64,000 nucleotides of DNA from Nephrocerus scutellatus (taxonomy: Eukaryota > Arthropoda > Insecta > Diptera > Pipunculidae): contig OX352761.1 of NCBI GenBank assembly GCA_947095585.1, positions 87,506,779-87,570,778 on the forward strand, read 5' to 3'. Positions 1 through 10,520 of this stretch are shown in pieces (position 1 is the stretch's first letter; every line of letters begins with the position of its first letter). The position numbers and the translations under genes are program-made. The notes under the pieces were generated by a model. It searched no databases, was not told where the DNA came from, and saw nothing but the letters and a program-made list of their open reading frames with translations.

Positions 1-1579
1 TACTATATTTTTGTTGAGCACTCGATAATTTTTTTGAATAAAACCCTAATGGCTGTTGTACACCATCATTTACTATTTGGTTTAATACTGCACCTACTGC
101 ATTATCTGAGGCATCCACTTGCAATATTAAATCGGCATCTGCCGCTGGATGTGCAAGTGCTACAGCATTTACCAAATCCTTTTTGCACGCTGTAAAACAT
201 TGAATGGTATCAGGGGTCCATATAATAGGAGTTTTGTCGTTCTTCTTATTTCCCATTATAAGTTTCTGCAAAATTTGTTGATTTTTTACAGCACTTGCGA
301 TGAATCGGCGATAGAAATTGATTGTAGCCAGGAAACTTTTTAATTCTCGTGCGGTTTTGGGAAGTTCATACTTCGAAATAACTTCTAATTTCTCCGGTAA
401 CGGTTCTATGCCTTTTTCTGTTATACAATGCCCAAGAAAATTTACAGCAGACTTACCCAAATTGCATTTGCTGACTTTAATGGTTAGTTGAAATTCACGC
501 AGCCGTTGAAATACTTGACGAAGATGTTGTCGATGTTCTTCTTCTGACTCCGATGCTATACAAACGTCATCAATGTAACCAAAGACAAAATCCAAACCTC
601 GTAATGCTTCATGTAATCTACGCTGCATTGTTTGTGCTGCATTACGCATACCAAATGTCATGACAGTAAATTCAAAAAGACCGAATGGTGTGGTTATGGC
701 AGTTTTCGGTATGTCTTCAGGTTCCACAGGTATTTGATTATATGCCCTATGCATATCGATTGTTGAAAATATTTTCTTACCGTGGAGGATGTGGGTAAAA
801 TCCTGAATAAATGGGACGGGATATCTATCGGGTACGGTTATGTTATTTAGAGCTCGATAGTCCCCACATGGCCTATATGTTCCATCGGACTTTTTTACCA
901 TATGCAATGGACTGGCCCAACTGCTCGTGGAAGGTCGGCATATACCATGTTCCATCATAAATTGAAATTCTTGCCTTGCTATTTTCAGCAATTCTGGCGA
1001 TAATCGTCTTGGTCTTGCAAACACAGGTGAACCTTTTGTTACTATTTGATGAGTTACTGGGGAATTTGTTGGTTTCGGAGAATTTGGAAAAACAGTAATG
1101 TCAACAAATTCTTGTAATATTGACTCGAATTTATTGTGAACGTTGTATGTTGTTGCTCGAGTAATATTACTGAATTCTGCTTTTGTGACATTAGTTGCAA
1201 TATTGGTCATCTTGTCTATTAGTTTTTCGCGTTTTGCATCCACTAATAAATCGAAATGTCTGAGAAAATCTGCACCAATGAGGGGTGTTTTGATATCCGC
1301 TATGATAAAATTCCATTGGAATGGTCGACGCAAGCCCAAATTTAAAGTGAGCCGTTTTTCACCAAAAGTCTTTATAGAAGATCCATTGGCGGCGAAAAGT
1401 GAAATTGATGATAAAGATGAATTTTTTCTTTCATTTGGGGCGGGGGGTATTGTTGACACGTCAGCTCCTGTGTCGACTAAAAATTTAAGAGAGCTAGCAA
1501 GATCACTGACGATTATGCGATTAATTGACCTTTGACCAATCACACTTCCCCCAGTAGGCGATTGGTCTAATTGTTTTTT
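1..1579 (-). CDS. pol: pol (protease-reverse transcriptase), partial
   Basis: Pol frame entered from gag by a -1 shift at 1573-1579. About 35 codons downstream is the protease motif [13 protein letters not shown] (DTG at 1466-1474). The RT domain follows, with the catalytic YIDD box at 566-577 in the context [15 protein letters not shown]. Next come the typical NFLGH motif and the start of the tether toward RNase H. The frame continues through base 1. The product would be cut into protease and RT in a virus-like particle in the cytoplasm. No interruption was seen in the parts translated; I did not check every codon. Confidence 0.8.
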
Positions 1580-2349
1580 GAAAATTTGCATGGTTGAACA
1601 CATTTACTGGCCTTTTCACCAAACCTATAATGATACCAGCAGTTATCGTACTGTTTTTTTGCTGGTGTGTTGCTTCGTGCTTGAGACGTTCTTGACCTTG
1701 ATCGGCTTCTATTACGACGTTGAAGTTGATTAATTTTGGCGGTCAGTTCGTTAATTTTTGCTTCCAGAGTTTGAATTGATGCGCTACTACGTGGTTCAAT
1801 TGAAGTCGTAGCAACATTTGAAGTGTTTTGATTAACCTCCATTATTTTGTCAGCTAACTTAGCCAGGTCGTCTACATCACCAGAACTGACAGTTAAAATT
1901 GATTGAACAGGCACTGGCAGCTGTCGCAACCATAAGGTTTTTAAAAATTCTTGATTTACAGTAGTACCTGCCAACTCTTTTTGCATTGCCAGCAACTGAG
2001 ATGGTTTTTTATCTCCCAGTTGGAGTTCAGATAACAATTTTTTAATTTTTGTTTGACCACTTTCTGCGAAACAGTCGATAATTTTCCTTTTTAGGGAAAT
2101 ATATTTATCTGCCACAGGTGGATCAGTAACTGCATCCGATATATACTGTAAAATTTTTGTCTCCAAATTAGCGATAACATGATTAAATTTAGCTGTATCA
2201 TTTGTGATGCGATATAATGCAAACTGTGCCTCAATTTGCGCAAACCATAATTCTGGGCGGTCTGTCCAAAATGGTGGAATTTTAATGGCTGCCGTCACTT
2301 TTAATTCGCCAGCGTGCGATATTTCACCTTTGTCCGTATCATTCGTCAT
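1567..2349 (-). CDS. gag: gag with CHCC zinc knuckle
   Basis: Capsid-nucleocapsid precursor. The frame is open from a first ATG at 2421, but the ATG at 2349 ([10 protein letters not shown]) is the better start: capsid-like sequence begins soon after it ([20 protein letters not shown]) and the 24 residues before it are hydrophobic and unlike Gag. From the 2421 start the protein is 284 residues. An Arg/Ser-rich stretch ([16 protein letters not shown]) precedes the C-terminal knuckle [18 protein letters not shown]. Its spacing C-x2-H-x9-C-x3-C differs from the usual CCHC of Gag and is typical of CsRn1-clade elements. The frame ends just after the slip site. Confidence 0.85.
   Translation of the reverse strand: MTNDTDKGEISHAGELKVTAAIKIPPFWTDRPELWFAQIEAQFALYRITNDTAKFNHVIANLETKILQYISDAVTDPPVADKYISLKRKIIDCFAESGQTKIKKLLSELQLGDKKPSQLLAMQKELAGTTVNQEFLKTLWLRQLPVPVQSILTVSSGDVDDLAKLADKIMEVNQNTSNVATTSIEPRSSASIQTLEAKINELTAKINQLQRRNRSRSRSRTSQARSNTPAKKQYDNCWYHYRFGEKASKCVQPCKFSKNN
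1573..1579 (-). promoter_or_regulatory. -1 ribosomal frameshift site between gag and pol
   Basis: On the minus strand the heptamer is A AAA AAC, in exactly the gag codon phase required for tandem -1 slippage (X XXY YYZ). The gag stop TAG follows one codon later at 1567-1569. The -1 frame runs straight into the protease motif. The heptamer and phase are seen directly; the function is inferred from known retroelement slip sites. I did not establish a downstream pseudoknot. Confidence 0.75.
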
Positions 2350-2674
2350 TATAACAAACCCAAACGCAACTTTCAAAAAAACTTTTATTTTAATAAAATA
2401 AACTGCGCCTTGTGATTCCACTTGCGTACGTAAAATATTTTACTTGTGAATTTGATTATTTTAGTCGTACCTTTTAAAAAGATTGCTGCACTGCGTATAT
2501 ATCCTTATATGCCGTTTTTATAACCGCACTGCTTGACTGTACCATATATTTTTTGGTTCGGCCACGCTAATTATGCGATGCCGATAATATAGCTACCTCT
2601 GATGATTTTATACTTGCGTATATATGTAGTATTTTTCTTTACTTTCACACCTTTTTCCACGCGTATACTTTTTA

Positions 2675-2684
2675 GGGGTCACCA
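2675..2684 (-). promoter_or_regulatory. primer-binding site, tRNA-Trp type
   Basis: Minus strand TGGTGACCCC is complementary to the 3' end of tRNA-Trp (..GGGGTCACCA). The match stops after 10 bases. It sits directly inside the LTR, as a minus-strand primer site should. Confidence 0.7.
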
Positions 2685-2686
2685 GA

Positions 2687-2983
2687 TTTAGGTTCATTAG
2701 TCCTATATCAAAAGGCGAAGGTATTTTCGAAATAAAAGATGCACCAAATTTAATAAATACAAAAAAACTTAATTTTATTCAATTTAACAATTATAAAAAA
2801 CATCCGTTTGCATGGATGGCACAAAAAGAATTCCTTTTTCTTCAGCATGTTGATTCATTGTCGCTGACGTTTTTTGCTCATATTTTAGAGTGTATGGTAT
2901 TCAACCTGGTCGAATTTTATACATTGAAAATGTCATTGTGGCTGGCGTTCACACTAAGACGTGAAGTGTTCATTGGTCCTACA
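2687..2983 (-). repeat. 5' LTR of the CsRn1-like element
   Basis: On the minus strand it begins TGTAGGACC and ends near ..AACCTAAATC before the primer site. A TATAAAAT box lies near 2915-2928 and an AATAAA-type signal near 2773. Both ends carry TAGGACyAATGAAC, an internal direct repeat. The second LTR is outside the window, so both ends are approximate. Confidence 0.55.
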
Positions 2984-3400
2984 AGCCCAATGTCTTAATT
3001 TTAAATAAATTTAGGTTTATTATTTAATTTTTACTACGAACAAATAACTTACATTAATTTTATTAAATTTTTTTTATAATAGTATTAATAAATGGTTGAG
3101 CTTAGCTTGTTAGCATTCATAATGCTTCTTAATTACTGGGGCATAGAAGTAATTTGATCGTTATTATTGTGGTCTCTAATTCTAGTATGTACTTATTCCT
3201 ATTCTATTGATTATTCGTATTCCTAATACTTCCTAATGTTTATGATATTAATTCTAAAAATACTTATTTCTATCCTATTCTATGGCATGCGCATGCTCTC
3301 TACCTCTTTTTTTTTGGAAGAAAAAAACAATTAAATTTTAGTCTAAACTGAATAAAAATTGTTTTAATATATACATATACATAAAATTTCTTCAATCGGT
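2984..3400. other. AT-rich junction between two elements
   Basis: No coding sequence is visible. A minus-strand purine run at 3303-3315 (A9 then GAGG) is a candidate polypurine tract for the mdg1/412-like element to the right. If so, 2990-3300 would be its 3' LTR or what remains of it, but I found no matching 5' LTR to prove this. Confidence 0.35.
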
Positions 3401-4572
3401 TTTTATGGACCTTCGTTTTCTTTCCCTTGTATTTAATTACGCAGTTTACTCCTTCTTCAGATAACACTATGGACCTATGTAAATAGGATCCAATTTTCTT
3501 CTATTCTCATTTCTTAACAAAACTAAACTACCTACTTCAAAACTAGTTTGTTTACTTCTAGCCTTCCTATCATTTTTTCTGTCTAGAAGTGTATCTCTCG
3601 TATCTCTATGAGCGATTTGTAACATTTCTCTTAAGTCAATTACCAAATCCTCGTAGTTGTATCTTGGTTCTACATGTCTTGTTAAGTTTGAAGGTAATGT
3701 ACATCGTCGACCGAATACTAATTCAAATGGTGTATACCCTGTTTCTGTATGTACTGTGGTGTTGTAACAAAATACGTAATATGGTAACCAAGTACACTAG
3801 TCGGTATGCTTATCGGATACATAGCTCCTGAGCTCCGAGAAACTTATGGGAATTTTCTAACGCTCCTATACTTTCGTGATGGTAGGCTTTAGATTGTAAT
3901 TGTTCTATTTTCAATAATTTGCACATATCCTTAAAAATTTTGTTTATAAATTCTGTTCCTTGATCAGAGGCCACAGTTTTTGGAACTCCATATCTAAGGA
4001 TGAAACATTCTGCTAGATCTTTAGCTTCCGTGAATTTGGTCAGTTCGTCTTGTAAAGTCAGTACGTACCTATATCCGTTCACCGATTCGTCTAAAGGACC
4101 TACTAAGTCCAAATATATTTTGTCGAAACTTCATTCTGCAGTTGAAGTTATTTACATTGGCAGTTATTTTGGGTGTTATATGCTTCTGACATATTGTACA
4201 ATGATTTACATATGTAGCTATATCGTTCTGCATTCCTGTCCACAAGTATTTTTGTTTAATCGTTTTTATCATGCGGTTTATTCCTGCATGTCCACTTGTT
4301 GGTAATATATGATAATCGTTGAGCAATATTTTCTTTTTATGAGGATCGGTAATTTCTATACATTTATTTATTAGGTGCACCTTTACATTATTATTTTTGT
4401 AAACATATCTCAACTCGCAACTCGCGAATATTGTATTCTCGACGGCCGTCTTCGAGTTTCTTAATTTCTTCATTTGTAATTTATAATTTATTAATTGATA
4501 ACGGTCCCCAGATGCGATGCACGTCCCTCGACAACAAATCGCAAAATGATGTCGATCGGGCTGTATTGCCAT
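3400..4572 (-). pseudogene. integrase domain (decayed)
   Basis: The N-terminal HHCC zinc region is visible at about 4180-4330 (HILPTSGHAGINRM followed by NHCTICQKHI). Core pieces follow in another frame: MDLVGPL with the first catalytic Asp, SDQGTEF with the second, then a stretch holding the Glu. A small deletion lies between DLAE and CFILRYG. The C-terminal part at about 3400-3780 contains TGYTPFELVFGR and the arginine-rich tail. At least three frame changes or stops separate these pieces, so no active integrase can be made. Confidence 0.7.
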
Positions 4573-4957
4573 CCTTGTCTCTTCTTAGGAGTATACAATT
4601 CTTCACTGGGACGTATGCCAAAACTTTGTTGAGTCCCAGGATTATATCTTTATCTTTTATTTGATATTCCTCTTCCTCAAAACTCAGTTATTTTATTCCA
4701 TGCTCTGGTGGCTTGAGTAGCTCTGTAATTATACGATTATTTTCTTCTGTTTCTGTTTCCTGTCTGTCCGTTAGATTTTTCTTAATTGACTTCTCTGCTT
4801 GTGTTTTAGATCTTGTTATGACACATACATACGTGTAGTTCTTTAAGTTGGTCAGAATCCCATCTGATGCGACTTAAAGCGTCAGCTGTGCAATTATCTT
4901 TTCCGGGTGTATATTCAATGTGAAAATTATATTCTTCTAGTAGCAGTCTGAATTTTG

Positions 4958-5910
4958 TTAATCTACTTCTTTAAGGGAAAAAAGGTAAACTAATGGTCTG
5001 TGGTCTGTTATAATTTTGAATTTCCGTCCAAACAAATATGGTCGGTAGTGTTTTATCGCCCATACTATTGCCAGTAACTCTTTTTCGATAGTGCTATAAT
5101 TCTTCTCGGCACTACTCAGAGTTTTACTCGCATAAGCAATAGGTTTGTCATCGAAATTGGACAATACAGCACCTTGAGAATTTGCTTGGTGAGATTTTTA
5201 GTCCCATTGGTAGTCGTTTTAGCTGATAGTGACCGTTCTCCGTTGAAAATGCTGTCATAGGGGTACTTTTTGGTTCCAATTCCATTTGGTAGTATCCTTG
5301 ACTTAAATCAATACATGAAAAATATACTGCTCCTCCTACCATGTCGTAAATGTCACTAATATTGGTTAACGGGAATTTATCGTCTTCTATTCTCATTTAC
5401 GTTCCTGTAATCTATAACCATTCGGAATTTTTGCAGATTGGTAACGGGATCTCTCTTTTTTCGTACTACGAGTATCGGAGAGTTCCAAGCAGATACTGAT
5501 GGTTCTATTATGTCATTTTCTAGCATGTTGTCTATTTCGTTTTTTATATCCTGTTTTTGTGTATGTGGTAGTCGGTAGGGTATGGTATATTTTGGTGTCG
5601 CTCCCTCTTTTAGTGTTATATCTGCTTGTCCTATGCGAGTGTAAGTAAGCTTGTCTCCTTCCAAGTGAAAAATATCGTGGAATTTTGTGCATATTGACTC
5701 GATTTCAGTTCTCTCCTCATTATTTAGTGTATCGAAATTAATTTCGCTTTGTAACTTCTTTATTCTCGTGCTTGGTACAGCGTCCTCCTTTTTGTACTGT
5801 AAAACGTAGTGTTCAGATACTGGGAATGATATTGGTTCTGCCCATTTAAGGTTAACAGCAGTTTCGCGAGTGTTGAGAAGCCGTAGATATGGATCCAGCC
5901 ATGTAAACAC
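4958..5910 (-). pseudogene. reverse transcriptase-RNase H (internally deleted)
   Basis: RT begins near 5700 with PYRLPHTQKQDIKNEI and AWNSPILVVRKKRD, continues through FSCIDLSQGYYQ and [14 protein letters not shown], then jumps near 5170 to RNase H sequence ([36 protein letters not shown]). The segment that should hold the YxDD catalytic box and the connection is missing, so this copy is dead by deletion as well as by frameshift. The sequence upstream of 5700 is the protease-RT linker. Confidence 0.72.
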
Positions 5911-5946
5911 CTTTGCACCATTCTTGAGGATAGAATATTCTGGAAT

Positions 5947-7431
5947 CTATATGCTTTGTATTAACCCAATAGCTTCACATCTTGGAGACACGGTTATGTT
6001 ATTTAAACTATGTTGTACACATATCGGTGTATTAATTTTAAAATTTAAATGTAAGATTTCTAGATCGATTACCGCCCCAAACTCCATTAAGAAGTTTGCT
6101 CCAAAAATACGATCGACGGGTATTGGGAAGAAATTGGGTACTACATCCTCCGAAGGGTCGTCTGTCCCCTCGGTGGGTTGTTCGTTTCCCAATGCTTTTA
6201 CCCTTTGGTTGTTAGTTGGGTTACCATTGGTTGTCCTACTATTATCATTATTTATATTTCTATTCGGGACGTAGTTTCTATTATCGTAACCCTGTCGGTA
6301 GTTGTTATTCTGGTAGCTTGCTCTATTGCGTTTATCAGAATTGCTCTGTAGAATTACTCTGTTATTATTATTATGGTTAGAGTTGTAATTGTTGGTCATG
6401 TAATTGTCGTTCCGTCCCCTAGAGTTTTGTCCTCTGAAATTTTGCTCTCTATAGTTTTGTCCTCTAAAGTTGTCTCCTCTAAAGTTTTGTACTCTAAAGT
6501 TGTGTCCTTTAAAGTTCTGGTCTCTAATGTTCTGGTTAAAGTTGAGATAGTTAACCGAGGAATTTGTTGACCCTTGGTCTATTTCCAGCAAGTGCTGTGC
6601 CGCTTCTTGAAAAGTCGTGTGTCTGGCGCTGTCAAGTATAATACGTAGCCTGTCATTCACGCCCTTTTTTAGGAAGGCTAATCCCCTACGATCATTGGCT
6701 GTGGTTAAGGTTGCTCGGGTGCTCTCACCATGGCAAGCTATTTCCATTAATTCATATTGGTTACTAATGTGTCGATGTCCGTGACGAATTCTCGTATAGG
6801 TCGGTTTCCCTGATGTGTCCTACTAAATTTTGTTTGTATTAGTTCTATGTTCTATGGTTTCTTTTGGTCCGCATTATTCCGTTAAGTATTTTTTTAGTTG
6901 TGCAAAATCTTCTGGTTTTTGACTTCTCAACTCGGTGAGTGCCCTACATTGAATTTTGCATTTAAGTACGATCTTTATTAAGGTTTGTTTTGCGGTCGGG
7001 GTGAGTGTATCGTAATAGAACTCGATACTGTTTAAAAAGTCCCTAGTGTTTTCCAGTATTTAAATTTCCTCTTCACACGTAAGGGCTGGTAGCTTCTGAG
7101 CGAAGCTGAAACTAAATTTGTCCGTCGTTTAGCCTACGTCTGTTAGTGTTTCGTTTGGTGTAAGTTTTGTTTCTTCCGTTATTTCTTCCTGTATTATGCT
7201 TTTTGCTATTCTATCTATTGCTTCTGTTTTGTATCTGTGCAATCTTTCACATATTATTTGAAAGTCCTTGTTATCGAAAAGAGTTTCACCTAGATCTGTA
7301 GCTGTAGTTTGTGCTTGTTCAAAAATTTCATGAATTTGTTCTAATCTTGGCTCAGCTAATTCCTTAGATCTTTTTCTGTTAGGGCCATCTTTTCTAAGGT
7401 TTTTTACTATTTTATACAGAGTTTTTTCCAT
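5947..7431 (-). pseudogene. gag and protease remnant
   Basis: Gag starts at 7431 (MEKTLYKIVKNLRKDG) and stops at 7129. Further Gag sequence lies in other frames at 6870-7030 (FYYDTLTPTAKQ) and from 6747. The C-terminal part has no CCHC knuckle; it carries a run of short NFRGQ-type repeats followed by an Asn-rich stretch, presumably the nucleic-acid-binding part. The frame ends with the tail of an aspartic protease (DRIFGANFLMEFGAVIDL). The DTG-bearing half of the protease is not seen. Confidence 0.62.
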
Positions 7432-7486
7432 AGAGTTTTAATACATTTTTAGAGTACCGTAAGATATGAAAGTGAATAAATTTTTT

Positions 7487-7642
7487 TTATACTGATAGTC
7501 TCCTACCTATTATGTTTTGTTTTATTATCTCTTTTTTAATGACCTTATTTACTTTTTTGCTTAATATCTTAATATTTTTATTGGTCTGAGGTCCATTGTT
7601 ATTCACAATGACCTCTTCGACTTTTGACTGGGTTTTTCCCAT
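7487..7642 (-). CDS. 51-residue leader ORF with N-myristoylation-type start
   Basis: Minus-strand frame of 51 codons starting MGKTQSKVEEVIV and ending at TAA 7487-7489. Gly2 and Ser6 fit the N-myristoylation consensus MGxxxS; the rest is Lys/Asn-rich with no cysteine. It lies 55 bases before the gag start at 7431. A small MG-starting ORF before gag is, to my knowledge, a feature of mdg1/412-type elements, so I place it with that element. Its role is unknown. Confidence 0.5.
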   Translation of the reverse strand: MGKTQSKVEEVIVNNNGPQTNKNIKILSKKVNKVIKKEIIKQNIIGRRLSV

Positions 7643-7712
7643 TTTTTATTCTTATTAAAACTGTTTAAAATGATAGTTAATCTATATTTATAAAACAAAG
7701 TCGGGTTAGTTA

Positions 7713-8362
7713 CACCATTTATAACTCGAGAACGGCTGGACCGAACTATTAAAACACCGGCTAGGTGGCGCTGGTATAGTTTTTTTCTGAAAATTCTTAT
7801 TTATGGCTCAAATTCACACCATATAATATTTAAATAAAAAGAAAGTCGTTGACAAAATTTGGACCCGATAGTAGGCGCTGGTGTCTTTTTTTTGTCTTTT
7901 TTTTCCGAAAATTCTTATTTATGGAACGATTTGGCTCAAATTCACGTCGATTCTATAGTTTTCTGGATTGGTAAGTTGGTTAGTAATTGGGGTGTAAGTG
8001 GGCGTGGCGTCAGTGGGCGGTGGTCAGCGGGATGGGGCAGCCGGGAAACGTGGGTGTAAGTGGGCATGGCGTCAGTGGTCGGGGGTCAGTGGGATGGGCA
8101 GCCGGGAAACGCGGGTGTAAGTGGGCGTGGCGTCAGTGGGTGTGAGGTCAATGGGTGGGTGGTCAGTGGGCGAGAGGTCAGTGGGCGGGAGGTCACTGGG
8201 TGTGAGTTCAGTGTTGTGTTAAAAAATGTAACACAATGATGTGACTAATACTGTGACGCGATATCGCAAAACAAATAGCTTTTCACAAGTTCACAAAACG
8301 ATCACAAACAAATTTATTGAAAGCGGGACAGGACAACGTCTGTCGGGTCAGCTAGTATATAT
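7713..8362 (-). repeat. R2 non-autonomous element, copy 1
   Basis: Matches 42380-43020 in opposite orientation. Shared pieces are GAACGGCTGGACCGA near one end, AAGAAAGTCGTTGACAAAAT, a GT/GC-rich minisatellite of the form GTGGGCGTGGCGTCA at about 8000-8210, and CGACAGACGTTGTCCTGTC-type sequence at the other end. The block AAAATTCTTATTTATGG is present twice (7785 and 7905). It has no coding capacity. Class is uncertain; Helitron-like is a guess. Confidence 0.6.
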
Positions 8363-8402
8363 ATAAAATTTTATTTATTTATTATTTATTTTTTTTTGAA
8401 GA

Positions 8403-8958
8403 AAATTATTAAATCTAAATTTTATGTATTATTCCTCCTCGTCTGTTTCCCAATTTTCTATTCTAAACATTTCTACTAAATGTGGGAACTTGTCTACTTT
8501 GGCATTTATGAGTCTGGTTTTCTATTGTCGGATACGTCTTCCAATATAAATTCATCGGTATCCCTGTTACTTTCGTTGTCCATTTGTGGTAGTTTCGCTT
8601 GTAGTAGTTTTGTCTAGCTCTGCTTAAGGTGTCATCGAATAATTTGTCGAACGCCTGTTTCTCTGATTGGTTGTTCCTCTTCTTTTCCATCTTACTGGTG
8701 CTGGCCTTTTTTAAATCCTTTATTTGCCGTAGGAATTCTTTTCTTGTTTCCTTTGACTGGTTTGGAATGTTTGTCAGTCTTTTCAACTCAACTAGTTGTT
8801 GCTTCTGTCGCGCTTATCTGCCTCCTCGTTTCTTTGGTGGTGATAGTATAGTATAGGCTTCGACTGCGACAGGAACCTCGGGCTGGAGCAGGGCTTGTGC
8901 TTCCCTGATGTAATCGTGCAAGTGCAGGTTTCTCTTGCTGTCGTTCGTTGGACGACAT
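8403..8958 (-). pseudogene. unidentified first ORF of an LTR element
   Basis: Downstream (minus strand) of the LTR at 9118-9483 and its leader, an ATG at 8956-8958 opens a Gln/Arg-rich frame. The reading then shifts: 8786-8463 encodes a Lys/Arg-rich stretch (KRLTNIPNQSKETRKEF), and a third frame ends in the acidic tail IENWETDEEE at about 8420. At least one stop and two frame changes separate them. The position suggests a gag or leader protein, but I do not recognise the family. Confidence 0.4.
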
Positions 8959-9102
8959 GTACGATGATTTAAAAGACTTTGATAAATAACTACGAAAAAT
9001 TATTTTTCTTGATGAATAACGACTAAGAAAAATTATTCTTGCTCGATGATAAAAAAATACTTATATGAAAAATTATTTCAGTACTCAGTATTAAGCCAGA
9101 AT

Positions 9103-9117
9103 CTGGCAGGATCGCCA
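9103..9117 (-). promoter_or_regulatory. primer-binding site, possibly tRNA-Arg type
   Basis: Minus strand TGGCGATCCTGCCAG directly abuts the ACA end of the LTR. The TGGCGA start resembles arginine-tRNA primers used by several gypsy lineages. I cannot assign the tRNA firmly. Confidence 0.45.
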
Positions 9118-9483
9118 TGTAAAGTTGTCCTAATTTGTTGAAACAACTTTGCTGTTAATTTTTTGAAGGATTTAGATACCAAGCTCGATATCTGACTCGT
9201 TGGGCGTGTTGCCGTGTCAACGTAAACTCAAAAGCCGGAGCTCTCTAGGGAGTCAGAATACCGAATTGGTATGATGCTTTAATAAATGAAAACTCGATGA
9301 TTATTGTTCAACATTAGGTGAATTTTCCCTTCTTTTGTACAAAAAAAATTGATCGATTTTCGACCATGCATCGACTCTGGAATGCCTACTCATATACAAA
9401 TTTTTTTATTAAACATTAAAGTAATATACAATTTTGATTTAAAACTAAACTTATAACTAATATTAATATGTGTCGGCTCAACA
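9118..9483 (-). repeat. LTR, 366 bp, TGT...ACA
   Basis: On the minus strand it starts TGTTGAGCCGACAC and ends GGACAACTTTACA, immediately followed by a primer-binding site. It holds an AATAAA-type signal. I found no partner LTR in the window, so this is the 5' end of an element whose body was lost, or is represented only by the broken ORF at 8403-8958. Confidence 0.6.
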
Positions 9484-10079
9484 ATAGGGGCCCGACGTAT
9501 TTACATTGTCTTTTTTTTTGGTATTGTTTATTTTTAAACAATATTTTTTAAAATGCCTACTCATCGATATTCATATTTAACATAATATCGCTTTATCAAC
9601 ATAGTGTATGTATGTACGTATGTAATATATGACCGACCGCGTCAAGTGTTTTTGGGTTCGTTCGCCTATGCTGCTGCGTTGACATATTTGTTTCCACAAG
9701 CGAACGACCTTATTATTTCATTACAATTTCCTTGCGCCGCTTACTCAGCGCAATGCATGGAAAGGGTATTTAACGTTCTAAGCGGCCGGCGCTCGTTTGC
9801 CCATGATGCTAAGATTTCATATTTATTTTCATAGGCGAACGACCGCCGGTCATAAATTATGCTATTGGAGATGTCTTATATTTTTTGTTCCTATGCACCG
9901 AGTGTGCCGTATGGGTTATTTTTGTTTACTTTTGTTTTCATGCACCAAGTGTGCTATTAATTAATACGTAGTACTGATTTGTGTATGCTTTTACTAGAGT
10001 CGATGTAGGGTCAAAAACGTTGTATGCTTTTAGGCATGTTATTTATGTGGTCGCTGGTGCGATCCCTCAGGGCATCGTT
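9484..10079. other. non-coding stretch upstream of the L1 repeat array
   Basis: No coding motif. It has GTATGTACGTATG-type simple sequence near 9605 and two CGAACGAC-containing blocks near 9700 and 9835. It may include the start of the 5' LTR of the element called L1 here, but that start could not be matched to the solo copy at 60323-61112. Confidence 0.3.
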
Positions 10080-10446
10080 CAAGATTCTAGCTTTCTCAGG
10101 CTTACGCTTCGCCTAGGGCGCACGCTCGTCTCAGGCTCACGCCCACGCATCGCCGAGGGTTTACGCTCGTCTCACGCTCGGGCATCGCTCAGGATTCTAG
10201 CTTGTCTCAGGCTTACGCTTCGCCTAGGACGCACGCTCGTCTCAGGCTCACGCCCACAAGTCGCTCAGGATTTACGCTCGTCTCAGGCTCACGCTCACGC
10301 ATCGCTCAGGCTAACGCTTCGCTAAACCAATAAATTATAAGTAATAAGGAATATAAAGAAAATAATTCGAAGAATCACCAAATAGAAATCTTCCTCTGAA
10401 CCCTGGTCACGCTGAGTTTACCCCGGCTGGGAAAACTACCTTAAAA
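10080..10446 (+). repeat. 3' part of the 5' LTR of element L1, with minisatellite
   Basis: Bases 10080-10325 are imperfect short repeats built from GCTCAGGATTTACGCTCGTC and CTCAGGCTCACGCCCACGC. The LTR tail follows (AATAAAGAAAATAATTCGAA-like, then CCCCGGCTGGGAAAACT). The same tail ends the LTRs at 14387 and, inverted, at 60323. The primer-binding site follows at 10448. Confidence 0.72.
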
Positions 10447-10447
10447 T

Positions 10448-10465
10448 TGGCGCCCGAGCAGGGAC
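10448..10465 (+). promoter_or_regulatory. primer-binding site, tRNA-Lys
   Basis: TGGCGCCCGAGCAGGGAC matches the complement of a tRNA-Lys 3' end (expected TGGCGCCCGAACAGGGAC) at 17 of 18 positions. It sits just inside the LTR. Confidence 0.85.
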
Positions 10466-10520
10466 TCTTCGATAACGTAAAACAAAACAACAAAAATAAA
10501 AATAGAAACAATAAGACAAG

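Larger units (their letters stand above)
1..2983 (-). mobile_element. CsRn1-like Ty3/gypsy LTR retrotransposon, 5' part
   Basis: Reading leftward, the order is LTR, primer-binding site matching tRNA-Trp, gag, -1 slip site, aspartic protease and reverse transcriptase; the element leaves the window at base 1. The CHCC-type Gag knuckle and the tRNA-Trp primer are known marks of the CsRn1 clade. I found no stop in the stretches of pol I translated, so this is the best preserved LTR element here and could be recent. RNase H, integrase and the second LTR lie outside. Clade assignment is from motifs only. Confidence 0.82.
3290..7690 (-). mobile_element. decayed mdg1/412-like Ty3/gypsy element
   Basis: The minus-strand order is small leader ORF, gag without zinc knuckles, remnant protease, RT, RNase H and integrase. 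The sequence style (PHTQKQDIKNEIDNML, TGYTPFELVFGR) and the small MG-starting ORF before gag resemble the mdg1/412 group. Frames are broken many times and part of RT is deleted. Its 5' LTR is not identified; an R2 repeat and another element's 5' end sit immediately upstream. Confidence 0.65.

Noticed and set aside
8000..8210. GC-rich stretch as a CpG island or promoter
   Set aside because: It is the internal minisatellite of R2 and is shared with the copy at 42535-42650.
9604..9834. 76-residue frame in the stretch before L1
   Set aside because: No recognisable domain and no support beyond being open; probably LTR or flank sequence.
10080..10325. Direct repeats suggesting a CRISPR-like array
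   Set aside because: Units are imperfect, have no unique spacers and recur in three LTRs of one family; the genome is eukaryotic.
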